NCBI GenBank assembly: GCA_037200885.1
Contig: JBBCIN010000003.1
Span: 1,116,001-1,180,000, forward strand
Direction: 5' to 3'
DNA: 64,000 nucleotides
From: PMG-095 sp037200885
GTDB taxonomy: Bacteria; Myxococcota_A; Polyangia; Polyangiales; Polyangiaceae
Shown here: positions 44,370 through 51,932 of the stretch, in pieces
Position numbering within the stretch: position 1 is the stretch's first letter
Layout of the letters: every line of letters begins with the position of its first letter
The notes under the pieces: model-generated
The model's database searches: none
Told to the model about the DNA's origin: nothing
Seen by the model: the letters and a program-made list of their open reading frames with translations, nothing else
Program-made: the position numbers and the translations under genes

Positions 44370-45554
44370 ATGACTTCGACGATTGCAGGGTTTCGGTTCG
44401 CAGCGGTCTCGGCGGGCATCCGCAAGGACGGGCGTGTGGACGTGGCCTTGGCGGTTGCCGACCGTCCCGCGGTGGTGGCAGGGCTGTTCACGCGTAACTT
44501 GGTGCGCGCTGCGCCGGTGCTGCTCGCGGAGGAGCGCGTGCGTTCTGGCTTGGCTCGCGCGATCTTGGTCAACGCCGGCTGCGCGAATGCGTGTACGGGT
44601 GAAGCGGGGCTCGCTGCCGCGCGTGAAAGCACCGAATCGGTAGCGCGTGCGCTCGGCATCCCGGTGGAGGAGGTGTTGCCTGCGTCGACCGGGGTGATTG
44701 GCGCGCTTTTGCCGGCCGCCAAGATCTCGGGCAAAGCCAAGGAGTTGGCCAAGTCCATCACTCCTGAGGGTTACGAGGCGTTTGCACAAGCCATTTGCAC
44801 GACGGATCGCTGGGTCAAGATCGCCGAGGCCAAGATCGAGACGTCGAAGGGCGACCCCGTGTCCGTGCTCGGTATCGCCAAAGGCGCGGGCATGATTCAC
44901 CCGGACGTCGGCCCGCCGCAGGCGACCATGCTCGTATTTCTGTTTACCGACGCGGTGATCAAACAAGAAGAGCTGCAGGCGGCGCTGGTTCAGGCCGCGG
45001 ATCTCACCTTCAACGCGTGCAGTGTCGATGGCGACACCAGCACCAACGACAGCGTGATTGCGCTCGCATCCGGGGCCTCGAATATCCGGCTAACTGCCGC
45101 AGAAATCGCGCCTGGCTTGCTCAGCGTCTGCGACAAGCTGGCCCGCTCCATGATCGCTGACGGTGAAGGCGCCAATCACGTGGCGGAAATCCGCGCCACC
45201 GGCCTGGCCAACGACGTGGACGCAAAGCGCGTCGCCGAAACCATGGCGACTTCGCTCCTGGTCAAGACCGCGCTACACGGCAAAGACGCCAATTGGGGCC
45301 GTTTGCTGGCGGCTGCCGGTCGCGCGGGCGTGGCCTTCGACCCCAAGCTCGTCAGCATCAAGATCGGCGACATCGAGATCGTGAAGAACGGCCTCGCCGT
45401 GGGCGCCGAGGCGGAGAAAGAAGCCGCGGAGATTTTGAAAGGCCCGAGCTACAAAATCGAAATCGGCCTCGGCACTGGCCCCGGCGCCTTCAGCTACCTG
45501 ACCAGCGATCTCGGCCACGGCTACGTGGACGTGAATGCGAACTATCGCTCCTAG
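44370..45554 (+). CDS. argJ: Bifunctional ornithine acetyltransferase / N-acetylglutamate synthase
   Basis: A 394-residue ArgJ from ATG 44370 (MTSTIAGFRFAAVSAGIRKD, the normal ArgJ opening); AGGAGG lies 13 bp upstream and another ATG at 44358 is nearly on top of it. The self-cleavage site is PASTGVIGALLP, where Thr becomes the nucleophile of the beta chain. NACSVDGDTSTNDSVIALAS and KTALHGKDANWGRLLAAAGR are the conserved active-site blocks, and the end DLGHGYVDVNANYRS is standard. It recycles the acetyl group in arginine synthesis. No other arg gene is adjacent. A PDZ lipoprotein gene overlaps its end. Confidence 0.95.
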   Translation: MTSTIAGFRFAAVSAGIRKDGRVDVALAVADRPAVVAGLFTRNLVRAAPVLLAEERVRSGLARAILVNAGCANACTGEAGLAAARESTESVARALGIPVEEVLPASTGVIGALLPAAKISGKAKELAKSITPEGYEAFAQAICTTDRWVKIAEAKIETSKGDPVSVLGIAKGAGMIHPDVGPPQATMLVFLFTDAVIKQEELQAALVQAADLTFNACSVDGDTSTNDSVIALASGASNIRLTAAEIAPGLLSVCDKLARSMIADGEGANHVAEIRATGLANDVDAKRVAETMATSLLVKTALHGKDANWGRLLAAAGRAGVAFDPKLVSIKIGDIEIVKNGLAVGAEAEKEAAEILKGPSYKIEIGLGTGPGAFSYLTSDLGHGYVDVNANYRS

Positions 45555-45993
45555 TGCCCATGCGCGAGGCCCCTCCGGTCTCGCGCTTCGTCCTAGCGCA
45601 CGACTCGTCCGACATTTGCTGCACTTTGCGGGCAGCGCCGCCCTCTGGCTCTTGCTCTCGGCTCTGCCCGCCTGCTTCTCCGGCAAGGGCACGATTGGCG
45701 CGGTCATCGCCCAAGACAACGACTCGGGTCGGCTGTTCTTGCACGCGGTGCCGGCCAACTTGGCGGCAGCCCGGGGCAATCTCAAACCCGGCGACGAGAT
45801 TTTGCTGATCGACGGCCTCGACGTGCGACGGATGGACGCCGAGCAGATCAACGCGGCGCTCAGCGGGGAGGTGGATTCACCCGTTAAACTGACCGTGATC
45901 CGTCAGGAGCAGATCGTGCGCGTCACGCTCAAGCGGACCGAAGCGCAGAAGCTGCCGAAAAAACCCAGCAAATCGCCGGAATCCGCGCCCTAG
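45535..45993 (+). CDS. Small PDZ-domain lipoprotein
   Basis: A 152-residue protein from ATG 45535, overlapping the argJ end by 20 bp. A long signal region ends in the lipobox LSALPAC. The mature part is essentially one PDZ domain: FLHAVPANLAAARGNLKPGD, then EILLIDGLDVRRMDAEQINA and VKLTVIRQEQIVRVTLKR. The tail is Lys/Pro/Ser-rich. PDZ domains bind C-terminal peptides. With no protease domain attached, it may be an adaptor for an envelope protease or assembly machine. Specific role unknown. Confidence 0.75.
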   Translation: MRTIAPSAHARGPSGLALRPSARLVRHLLHFAGSAALWLLLSALPACFSGKGTIGAVIAQDNDSGRLFLHAVPANLAAARGNLKPGDEILLIDGLDVRRMDAEQINAALSGEVDSPVKLTVIRQEQIVRVTLKRTEAQKLPKKPSKSPESAP

Positions 45994-46190
45994 GCCAGCC
46001 GCCCGCGGGAAACCCTGGCTGGGCGCCGGCCAGGGGCGGCCTCCGGTCGCGTTTGCTCCACTTTTCAGGCCCCCGCGGCCCTTCCCGTAGGCCGGGTTCG
46101 TTGCTAGGTTCTGCGCCGTTCGCGTGGCGGGCGAGTGATGCCCGCCGATTGATTGAAGATTTCGGGGAGATCCCCCGCCATGGAGTCACG

Positions 46191-47453
46191 ATGAGCAGCT
46201 ATCTCTTCACGTCCGAATCCGTCACCGAAGGTCATCCGGACAAAGTTTGCGACGCCATTTCGGACGCCGTGCTCGACGCCGCCCTGGCTGGCGACAAGTA
46301 CAGCCGCGTCGCGTGCGAGACGCTGGTCAAGACGGGTTTCGTCGTCATCGCCGGTGAGATCACCACCAAGTCGAACATCGACTTCGGCAAGATCGCACGC
46401 AAAGCCATCAGAGACATCGGTTACACCAGCTCGGACATCGGTTTCGACGCCGACACTTGCGGCATCTTGATCGCGGTCGAGCCGCAATCGCCGGACATCT
46501 CCCAAGGCGTGACCGAAGGTCAGGGCTTGCACAAAGATCAGGGCGCTGGCGATCAAGGCTTGATGTTCGGTTACGCGTGCGACGAGACGCCGGAGCTGAT
46601 GCCCGCGCCGATCATGTACGCGCATCAACTCTCCAAGCAGCTCGCCGCCGTACGCAAGAAAGGCGCGGTTGATTTCCTGCGCCCCGACGGCAAGAGCCAA
46701 GTCACCGTCGAGTACGAGAACGACGTCCCGAAGCGTATCGAGACGGTCGTCGTCTCCACGCAACACGGTCCCGAAGTGAAGCACAAAGCCTTGAAAGAGG
46801 CGGTGATGGAGCTCGTGATCAAGAAGGCGCTGCCCAAGCACCTGCTCGACTCCAAGACCAAGTACTTCGTGAACCCGACCGGTCGCTTCGTCGTCGGCGG
46901 ACCCTGCGGTGACGCCGGCCTCACCGGCCGCAAGATCATCGTCGACACCTACGGCGGTATGGGCCGTCACGGTGGCGGCGCCTTCAGCGGTAAGGATCCG
47001 TCGAAGGTCGATCGCTCGGCTTGCTACTACGCGCGTTTCGTCGCCAAAAACATCGTCGCGGCCGGCCTCGCCAAGAAGTGCGAAGTGCAGGTCGCGTATG
47101 CAATCGGCGTCGCCCAACCGATGGGCGTGTACGTGCAGACCTTCGGCACGGGCAAGCTGCCGGACGATACGCTCGCCGCCTACGTGATGAAGAACTTCGA
47201 CATGCGCCCGCGCGCCCTGATCGAAGAGCTCGACCTGCTCCGCCCGGTCTACCAACCCACGTCCAGCTACGGCCACTTCGGTCGCAGCGAGTTCACCTGG
47301 GAGAACACCAGCCGCTCGAAGAAGCTCGCCGCCGATTTGCTCGGCACGAGCTCCAAGGCGAACGGTGCCAAGGCGAACGGCGTCGAAGCGCCGGCGCCCG
47401 CCCCCGCCGCCAAGAAGGCCAAAGCCAAGAGCAAGACACAAGCGCGCGCTTGA
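46191..47453 (+). CDS. metK: S-adenosylmethionine synthetase
   Basis: A 420-residue MetK from ATG 46191 (MSSYLFTSESVTEGHPDKVC). The methionine-binding head, the GAGDQGLMFGYACDETPELM hexapeptide region and the phosphate loop GGAFSGKDPSKVDRSACYYA are all present. It makes SAM from methionine and ATP. The last about 40 residues are an Ala/Lys-rich low-complexity tail (SKANGAKANGVEAPAPAPAA) beyond the normal MetK end, an unusual but not rare addition. The two sulfur-amino-acid enzymes nearby (49.6 and 51.9 kb) fit the same metabolism. No convincing SAM riboswitch was found upstream. Confidence 0.95.
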   Translation: MSSYLFTSESVTEGHPDKVCDAISDAVLDAALAGDKYSRVACETLVKTGFVVIAGEITTKSNIDFGKIARKAIRDIGYTSSDIGFDADTCGILIAVEPQSPDISQGVTEGQGLHKDQGAGDQGLMFGYACDETPELMPAPIMYAHQLSKQLAAVRKKGAVDFLRPDGKSQVTVEYENDVPKRIETVVVSTQHGPEVKHKALKEAVMELVIKKALPKHLLDSKTKYFVNPTGRFVVGGPCGDAGLTGRKIIVDTYGGMGRHGGGAFSGKDPSKVDRSACYYARFVAKNIVAAGLAKKCEVQVAYAIGVAQPMGVYVQTFGTGKLPDDTLAAYVMKNFDMRPRALIEELDLLRPVYQPTSSYGHFGRSEFTWENTSRSKKLAADLLGTSSKANGAKANGVEAPAPAPAAKKAKAKSKTQARA

Positions 47454-47490
47454 GTCAGCGAGTGACGCGCTGAGCGCGTCAGACGCGAGC

Positions 47491-47531
47491 AAACCCGCTG
47501 GATCTCGAGGATTCGGCGGGTTTCTTTTTTT
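47491..47531 (+). terminator. Rho-independent terminator after metK
   Basis: AAACCCGC pairs with GCGGGTTT across a 17-base loop, then CTTTTTTTG. It begins 38 bp past the metK stop. A clear stem and T-run terminator. Confidence 0.85.
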
Positions 47532-47705
47532 GTTTGGGGTGCTCCTGTGCCGCGCTGCGCGCGCGGTTTCGGGCGCTGTCCATGCGCTCGAGACATTCAC
47601 CCTTGTGGGTGAAATAATTGACTACAGCGGAAAGACGCGAGCAGGAGGCATAGTCGCGTACGGGTCGAGTCACGCGAGTCGTGACAGAAAGGCTGTGCCT
47701 ACAGC

Positions 47706-48284
47706 ATGAATCAGCTCGTACTCATCGTGCCAATCGCGTCGGCATTGCTCATCTACTGGGCGCGGATCAGGGAACTCAAGACGATTCGCGACACCGTGAA
47801 AGGAGAAGTTCGAGAGAACCTGACGCTGCGCTTGTTCATCGCGGTCGGCAGCCTGATGTTGCTGGGCTCGATCGGGGAACAACTCTGGTTTCGCCGCCCG
47901 CTTTCCGTGGCGCTGTTGCTTGCGGGCTGGGCCGTCGCGCTGAGCTCCTTTTGGCTTCGTCGCCGCGCGATTCGGGAGCTGGGCAAGATGTGGAGTCTGC
48001 ACGTCGAAATCCGAGCGCAACACCAGCTGATCATGTCCGGGCCCTATCGCTGGGTGCGGCACCCCGCGTACACCTCGATGGTGCTCGAGCTCGCGTCATT
48101 TGGCCTACTTTTGCAGAGCTTTTACACCTCCGCGCTGGTCGCTCTGTTGTTCATCCCGACGCTCGTCCTGCGCATCAAAATCGAGGAAGCGGCGCTGCGC
48201 GAGCAGGTGGCAGGCTACTCGGAATATCAACGCTCCACGCCCGCATTGCTGCCGTACAAGTTGCCGGGGGCGGTTCAGTCGTGA
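47706..48284 (+). CDS. Isoprenylcysteine carboxyl methyltransferase (ICMT) family protein
   Basis: A 192-residue inner-membrane protein with four or five helices (LVLIVPIASALLIYWARI; LLLAGWAVALSSFWLRRRAI). The SAM-binding signature GPYRWVRHPAYTSMVLELA and the C-terminal EEAALREQVAGYSEYQRSTP are those of the ICMT/PEMT family. In bacteria these proteins methylate isoprenoid, fatty-acid or other lipid-borne groups. Its stop overlaps the GTG start of the ketosynthase gene, so both are probably co-translated and may act on one lipid product. Substrate unknown. Confidence 0.8.
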   Translation: MNQLVLIVPIASALLIYWARIRELKTIRDTVKGEVRENLTLRLFIAVGSLMLLGSIGEQLWFRRPLSVALLLAGWAVALSSFWLRRRAIRELGKMWSLHVEIRAQHQLIMSGPYRWVRHPAYTSMVLELASFGLLLQSFYTSALVALLFIPTLVLRIKIEEAALREQVAGYSEYQRSTPALLPYKLPGAVQS

Positions 48285-49519
48285 GCTCCTCTAGGCGACG
48301 CTCCGTGATCACCGGTATGGGGGTGATCGCGGGCAGTGGCCAGGACCTCACGACCCTGTGGCACTCCGTGGTCGAAGGCCAGAGCGCGTCGCGACGCCTG
48401 ACGCGCTTCGACGCCGAAACCATGCCAACTCAAATCGGCACCGAGGTCGAAGCATTCGACGGCACGCGCTTCTTCGAAGCGAAGGCCGTGCGCCGCGTGG
48501 ATCTTTGCCACCAGTTCGGGATTGGAGCTGCGAGCAATGCCGTACAAGACTCGGGCTTGGTGATCGCGGATCTCGATCCGGATCGCGTGGGCATCGCGCT
48601 CGGGACCTCGCTCGGAGCGCTTGGCTCGACGATGGTGACCGCCGAGGGTTTACGCACGCGTGGCTACCGCGGCGCGGGCCTGGGCGCCCTGGTAAACTCC
48701 CACAACGGCGCGGGTTCGGCAGAAATCGCCTGCCACCTCGGGATCCACGGGCACGCCATCACGATCGGAACCGGCAGCGCGTCGTCCAACGACGCGATCG
48801 GCTACGCGATGGATATGATCGAGCTGGATCGCGCCGACGTGATGATCGCCGGCGGAGCCGAAGCCCCCCTTTTACCGATCGTTTGGGCCTCCATGTGTTT
48901 GGGCCGGATCATGACTCGGCGTAACGACAGCCCGGAGCAATCCATGCGACCGTTCGATCGCGATCACGACGGGCCGATCGTCGGCGAAGGCGGCGCGTTC
49001 CTCGTGATCGAAGAGCTCGAACACGCGCGAGCGCGGGGTGCGCGTATTTACTGTGAAGCGTTGGCCCACGGTCGAAGCAGTGAGGCGCACCATCCACTTG
49101 CGCCGCATCCCGAGGGCACCGGGCCACAAGCAGCCATGAACAAGGCGCTCCGTCGGGCCCGGGTCAATCGTGAGCAGGTGGGCTACGTGAACGCTCACGG
49201 CACCGCCACCGTCGCCAACGACATCGTAGAGTCCCTGGCCATCCAACGAGTCTTCGAAGGGAGCTCCCCGCCGGTCAGCTCCACCAAGCCGGTCACCGGG
49301 CACCTGCTCGGCGCCGCTGGTGCGCTCGAGACGATCATCGCCGCACTCGCTCTGTGCAGCCAAACGCTGCCACTGACGCTGAATTTCGACTCGCCAGCGC
49401 AAGGCTGCGAGCTCGATTACATTCGCGGGTCATCACGCTCGACGCCGGTCAAGGTGGCGATGAACCTCAACTGTGGATTCGGCGGCGCGAACTCGTGCCT
49501 GCTGCTCGGCAGTTTCTAG
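48281..49519 (+). CDS. FabF-type beta-ketoacyl synthase homologue with Ser in place of the catalytic Cys
   Basis: A 412-residue KAS-II-like protein from GTG 48281 (overlaps the ICMT stop). Most FabF landmarks are intact: start SVITGMGVIAGSG, NAHGTATVANDIVES (first catalytic His), KPVTGHLLGAAGALETI (Lys and second His) and NCGFGGANSCLLL at the end. At the nucleophile elbow, where FabF has TACxSG, it reads TIGTGSASSNDAIGYAMDMI. The Cys is replaced by Ser166 (codon AGC at 48776-48778). It is therefore unlikely to be a normal condensing enzyme. It could be a decarboxylase, an acyltransferase with a Ser nucleophile, or a partner subunit. Confidence 0.88.
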   Translation: MSSSRRRSVITGMGVIAGSGQDLTTLWHSVVEGQSASRRLTRFDAETMPTQIGTEVEAFDGTRFFEAKAVRRVDLCHQFGIGAASNAVQDSGLVIADLDPDRVGIALGTSLGALGSTMVTAEGLRTRGYRGAGLGALVNSHNGAGSAEIACHLGIHGHAITIGTGSASSNDAIGYAMDMIELDRADVMIAGGAEAPLLPIVWASMCLGRIMTRRNDSPEQSMRPFDRDHDGPIVGEGGAFLVIEELEHARARGARIYCEALAHGRSSEAHHPLAPHPEGTGPQAAMNKALRRARVNREQVGYVNAHGTATVANDIVESLAIQRVFEGSSPPVSSTKPVTGHLLGAAGALETIIAALALCSQTLPLTLNFDSPAQGCELDYIRGSSRSTPVKVAMNLNCGFGGANSCLLLGSF

Positions 49520-49572
49520 CGCCGATCCTGCACCTACGTGCGTAGCGCGACCCGTGCCGGTACGCTAGTCAG

Positions 49573-50739
49573 ATGACGCAAGACACGCGCGGCTACGCCT
49601 TCGAAACCCTCGCCGTTCACGCCGGCTACGAGCCTGATCCGTTGCACGGCGCCGTGATGCCGCCCGTCGTGATGGCGAGCACTTTTGCCCAGCCAGAGCC
49701 CGGCAAGCCACTCAAGTACGATTACTCGCGCAGCGGCAACCCGACGCGCGCTGCCTTGGAAGCCGCGCTCGCCGCGCTCGAAGGTGGTAGCCGTGGCTTC
49801 GCCTTTTCGAGCGGCTGCGCTGCAGCAGCCACTCTGCTGCACTCGCTCGCGCCAGGCGACCAGGTGATCTCCGGCGACGACGTATACGGCGGCACGTTTC
49901 GCCTGTTCGACAAGGTGATGAAGCCGTTCGGGATCGAGTCGAGCTTCGTCGATCTGACTGATTTGGCGAAATTCGAGGCCGCGATCACGCCGAAGACGCG
50001 CTTCGTGTGGTTCGAGACCCCGACCAATCCCACCCTCAAATTGGCTGACATTTCTGCCATTTCCGTGATCGCCAAAGCACGAGGCGTGCGCGTAGTGGTC
50101 GACAACACGTTCGCCTCGCCCGTGCTGCAAAGGCCTTTGGCACTCGGCGCGGACGTCGTGCTCCACTCGACGACCAAGTACATCAATGGCCACTCGGACG
50201 TGGTCGGCGGTGCCTTGATCACGAGCGACGCCGAATTGTGCGAGCGCCTGCCATTCTTGCAAAACGCGATCGGTGCCGTGCCAAGCCCGATGGATTGCTA
50301 CTTGGTGATGCGCGGCATCAAGACCTTACCAGTGCGCATGCGCGCGCACGTCGCGGGTGCAGCCGAGCTCGCGACGCGCCTGGCCGCACATCGCGGTGTG
50401 AGCCGCGTGCACTACCCCGGCCTCGCGTCCCATCCCCAACACGAGCTCGCCAAGCGTCAGATGTCCGGCCCAGGAGGCATGATCTCGGTCGAACTTGCGT
50501 GCGATCTCGATGGCTCTCGCCGCTTTCTACAAGCCTTACGCATCTTCGCCCTGGCCGAAAGCCTCGGCGGCGTCGAGTCCCTCGCCGAGCACCCCGCGCT
50601 GATGACCCACGCGTCCATACCCGCCGCAAACCGCAAAGCCCTCGGCATTGGTGATTCCCTCGTCCGCCTGTCCGTCGGCATCGAACACGTCGACGATCTG
50701 TGGCGCGACCTCGAGACGGCGCTGCAAGCCACCGGCTGA
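49573..50739 (+). CDS. Cystathionine gamma-synthase / gamma-lyase family PLP enzyme
   Basis: A 388-residue Cys/Met-metabolism PLP enzyme (MetB/MetC/CGL fold). Start ATG 49573 gives MTQDTRGYAFETLAVHAGYE. Family blocks: YDYSRSGNPTRAALEAALAA, SGDDVYGGTFRLFDKVMKPF, ETPTNPTLKLADISAI, VVDNTFASPVLQRPLALGAD and the PLP Lys202 in HSTTKYINGHSDVVGG. The end, SLGGVESLAEHPALMTHASI, is common to CGS and CGL. Synthase versus lyase cannot be separated by eye. Together with the CBS at 51.9 kb it would complete transsulfuration to cysteine if it is a gamma-lyase. Confidence 0.9.
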   Translation: MTQDTRGYAFETLAVHAGYEPDPLHGAVMPPVVMASTFAQPEPGKPLKYDYSRSGNPTRAALEAALAALEGGSRGFAFSSGCAAAATLLHSLAPGDQVISGDDVYGGTFRLFDKVMKPFGIESSFVDLTDLAKFEAAITPKTRFVWFETPTNPTLKLADISAISVIAKARGVRVVVDNTFASPVLQRPLALGADVVLHSTTKYINGHSDVVGGALITSDAELCERLPFLQNAIGAVPSPMDCYLVMRGIKTLPVRMRAHVAGAAELATRLAAHRGVSRVHYPGLASHPQHELAKRQMSGPGGMISVELACDLDGSRRFLQALRIFALAESLGGVESLAEHPALMTHASIPAANRKALGIGDSLVRLSVGIEHVDDLWRDLETALQATG

Positions 50740-50793
50740 GCATCTGCGCATTCGGGTGTCGAGGGACTCGCACCCCTCGGCACGCTGGCCTCG

Positions 50794-51099
50794 CTATCGG
50801 TTGCTCTCTCGCGCCCCGGCGTTCGCGTCCCGGCGAGCGCGCTCACGCTGCCGCAACGCCACGTGCCGCTCGCCGAAGTCACGCTCGGCGAGCAATCGAT
50901 TATGGGAGGCGCAAAGCAAACGCAAATTGTCGACTGTTTCGTCGCCATCCTTCAGATGCAGCTTGCGCTTTTCGACTTCTGCCAGGTGGGCGATGATGCG
51001 CGCCTCGGTGCGATGGCCCGCCACCAAGAGCTCGGTCAAGCCGCTCCGTAGACGCGCGTCCGATACCTCCGCTAAATGCCAAAATCCCCGCATTTCCAT
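50794..51099 (-). pseudogene. HNH endonuclease-type gene with a large internal deletion
   Basis: About 101 residues from Met at 51099. The first part (HLAEVSDARLRSGLTELLVA, then GHRTEARIIAHLAEVEKRKL) is like the N-terminus of the myxobacterial DUF222-type HNH proteins. The second part (DETVDNLRLLCASHNRLLAE) is like their C-terminal HNH end. The roughly 200 or more residues that normally separate them are missing, the join being around base 50943. The final HNH residues are retained, but the protein should not fold as an enzyme. A decaying gene. Confidence 0.55.
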
Positions 51100-51515
51100 G
51101 GCAAATGCATAACATGAAGTTTTCGAGCTCGTGGCAGGCGAGGCATCGAGCGATCGAGCAGGCACATGCTTTCGCAGTCGTTCACCTTGCAGAGAGGCGC
51201 ATCCAGGCATCTTGTCGCGCGACTGCGTGCCACTCGCGACACGAGCGACGATGACTTCAGCGAGCTGCGCGGGAGAGTCGTCAAGCGAATTCCACTTTTC
51301 GCTGCGCTTTCTTGGACGACGGACCGCGCTCAATTTTACTTCGGCTATCCAAAGTCGCGCGCGCCTCGAAGAGCTCGAGCGCCCGCGCGGTGTTCTCGCC
51401 GCTCGCGCGGACAGTGGAAGGTCCGGCTTCAGCGTGAAAGTCCAACCCCGGCGGGGCATGGCGACGAAACGCCCACGAGTGACTCAAAAACCGGTGCGGT
51501 ATCGACAGCCGTCCC

Positions 51516-51733
51516 TGCCTATCCCGATCTCCTCTCCCGCTCGCTTCTCATTCTTCGGATCGATCGATGGTCCCGAGTGTCTCCCCCCTGCCCGTGCCCG
51601 ATCTCGATCTCCTCTCGCTTCTCATTCTTTGGATCTCGATTGATGTTCCCGAGTGTCCCCCCTACCCGTGCCCATGCCCGCTCTCCTCTCCCTCTCGCTC
51701 TTCACTCTCCGGATCTTGATTTGATGGTCATAG
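51516..51733. repeat. Pyrimidine-rich tandem repeat, about 74-bp unit, three copies
   Basis: Three imperfect units begin near 51516, 51589 and 51663. Each contains CGATCTC-CTCTC-GCTTCTCATTC-type text followed by GGATC-GATTGATG-TCCCGAGTGT and a C run. The last unit degrades into the left end of the dispersed repeat. The plus strand is strongly C/T biased. Confidence 0.6.
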
Positions 51734-51820
51734 TTCCCCTCGCGCCCGGCTCAGCCTTCGGCGTCTCATTCCGGCTACCCAGCGAGAATGCGAGGTGCGC
51801 TGCTGGGTCGCGATCGCCCC
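51717..51820 (+). repeat. Dispersed intergenic repeat, complete copy
   Basis: Left block TTGATTTGATGGTCATAG with CTCGCGCCCGG and CAGCCTTCGGCGTC; right block CGAGGTGCGCTGCTGGGTCG followed by CGATCGCCCC. The middle is shorter than in the 9521 and 15535 copies. Confidence 0.65.
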
Positions 51821-51932
51821 ACTCTTCTCCTGCCTGAGAGCCGGGCACGGGCACGGGCACGGGGATTGGAGGTGACGACGAAGCTCCGGTGTGGGCATTG
51901 CGGATCTGGTGACAAAGGGTCAGGCTGAACGC

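Larger units (their letters stand above)
51100..51890. other. Gene-free stretch with tandem repeats and a dispersed repeat copy
   Basis: About 790 bp with no supportable gene. Open frames here are short-lived by composition (very Ser/Arg/Pro rich, no conserved text). It contains a pyrimidine-rich tandem array (51516-51733), one complete copy of the dispersed repeat (51717-51820) and a run of GGCACG/GCACGG triplets near 51845-51865. The promoter of the cystathionine beta-synthase gene should be at its right end. Confidence 0.5.

Noticed and set aside
45994..46190. Possible SAM-responsive riboswitch upstream of metK
   Set aside because: The leader is GC-rich with local hairpins, but I could not match the conserved core of any known SAM or SAH riboswitch class by eye.
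46104..47600. 498-residue open frame antisense to metK
   Set aside because: metK on the other strand is fully conserved. The antisense frame is a by-product of high-GC codon use and has no conserved motif.
47681..48280. 200-codon N-terminal extension of the ketosynthase
   Set aside because: It is antiparallel in sense to the ICMT-like gene frame and not ketosynthase-like; GTG 48281 overlaps the ICMT stop.
51131..51837. Plus-strand open frames of 170 and 223 residues
   Set aside because: They run through tandem and dispersed repeats and have no conserved text, so they are taken as non-coding.
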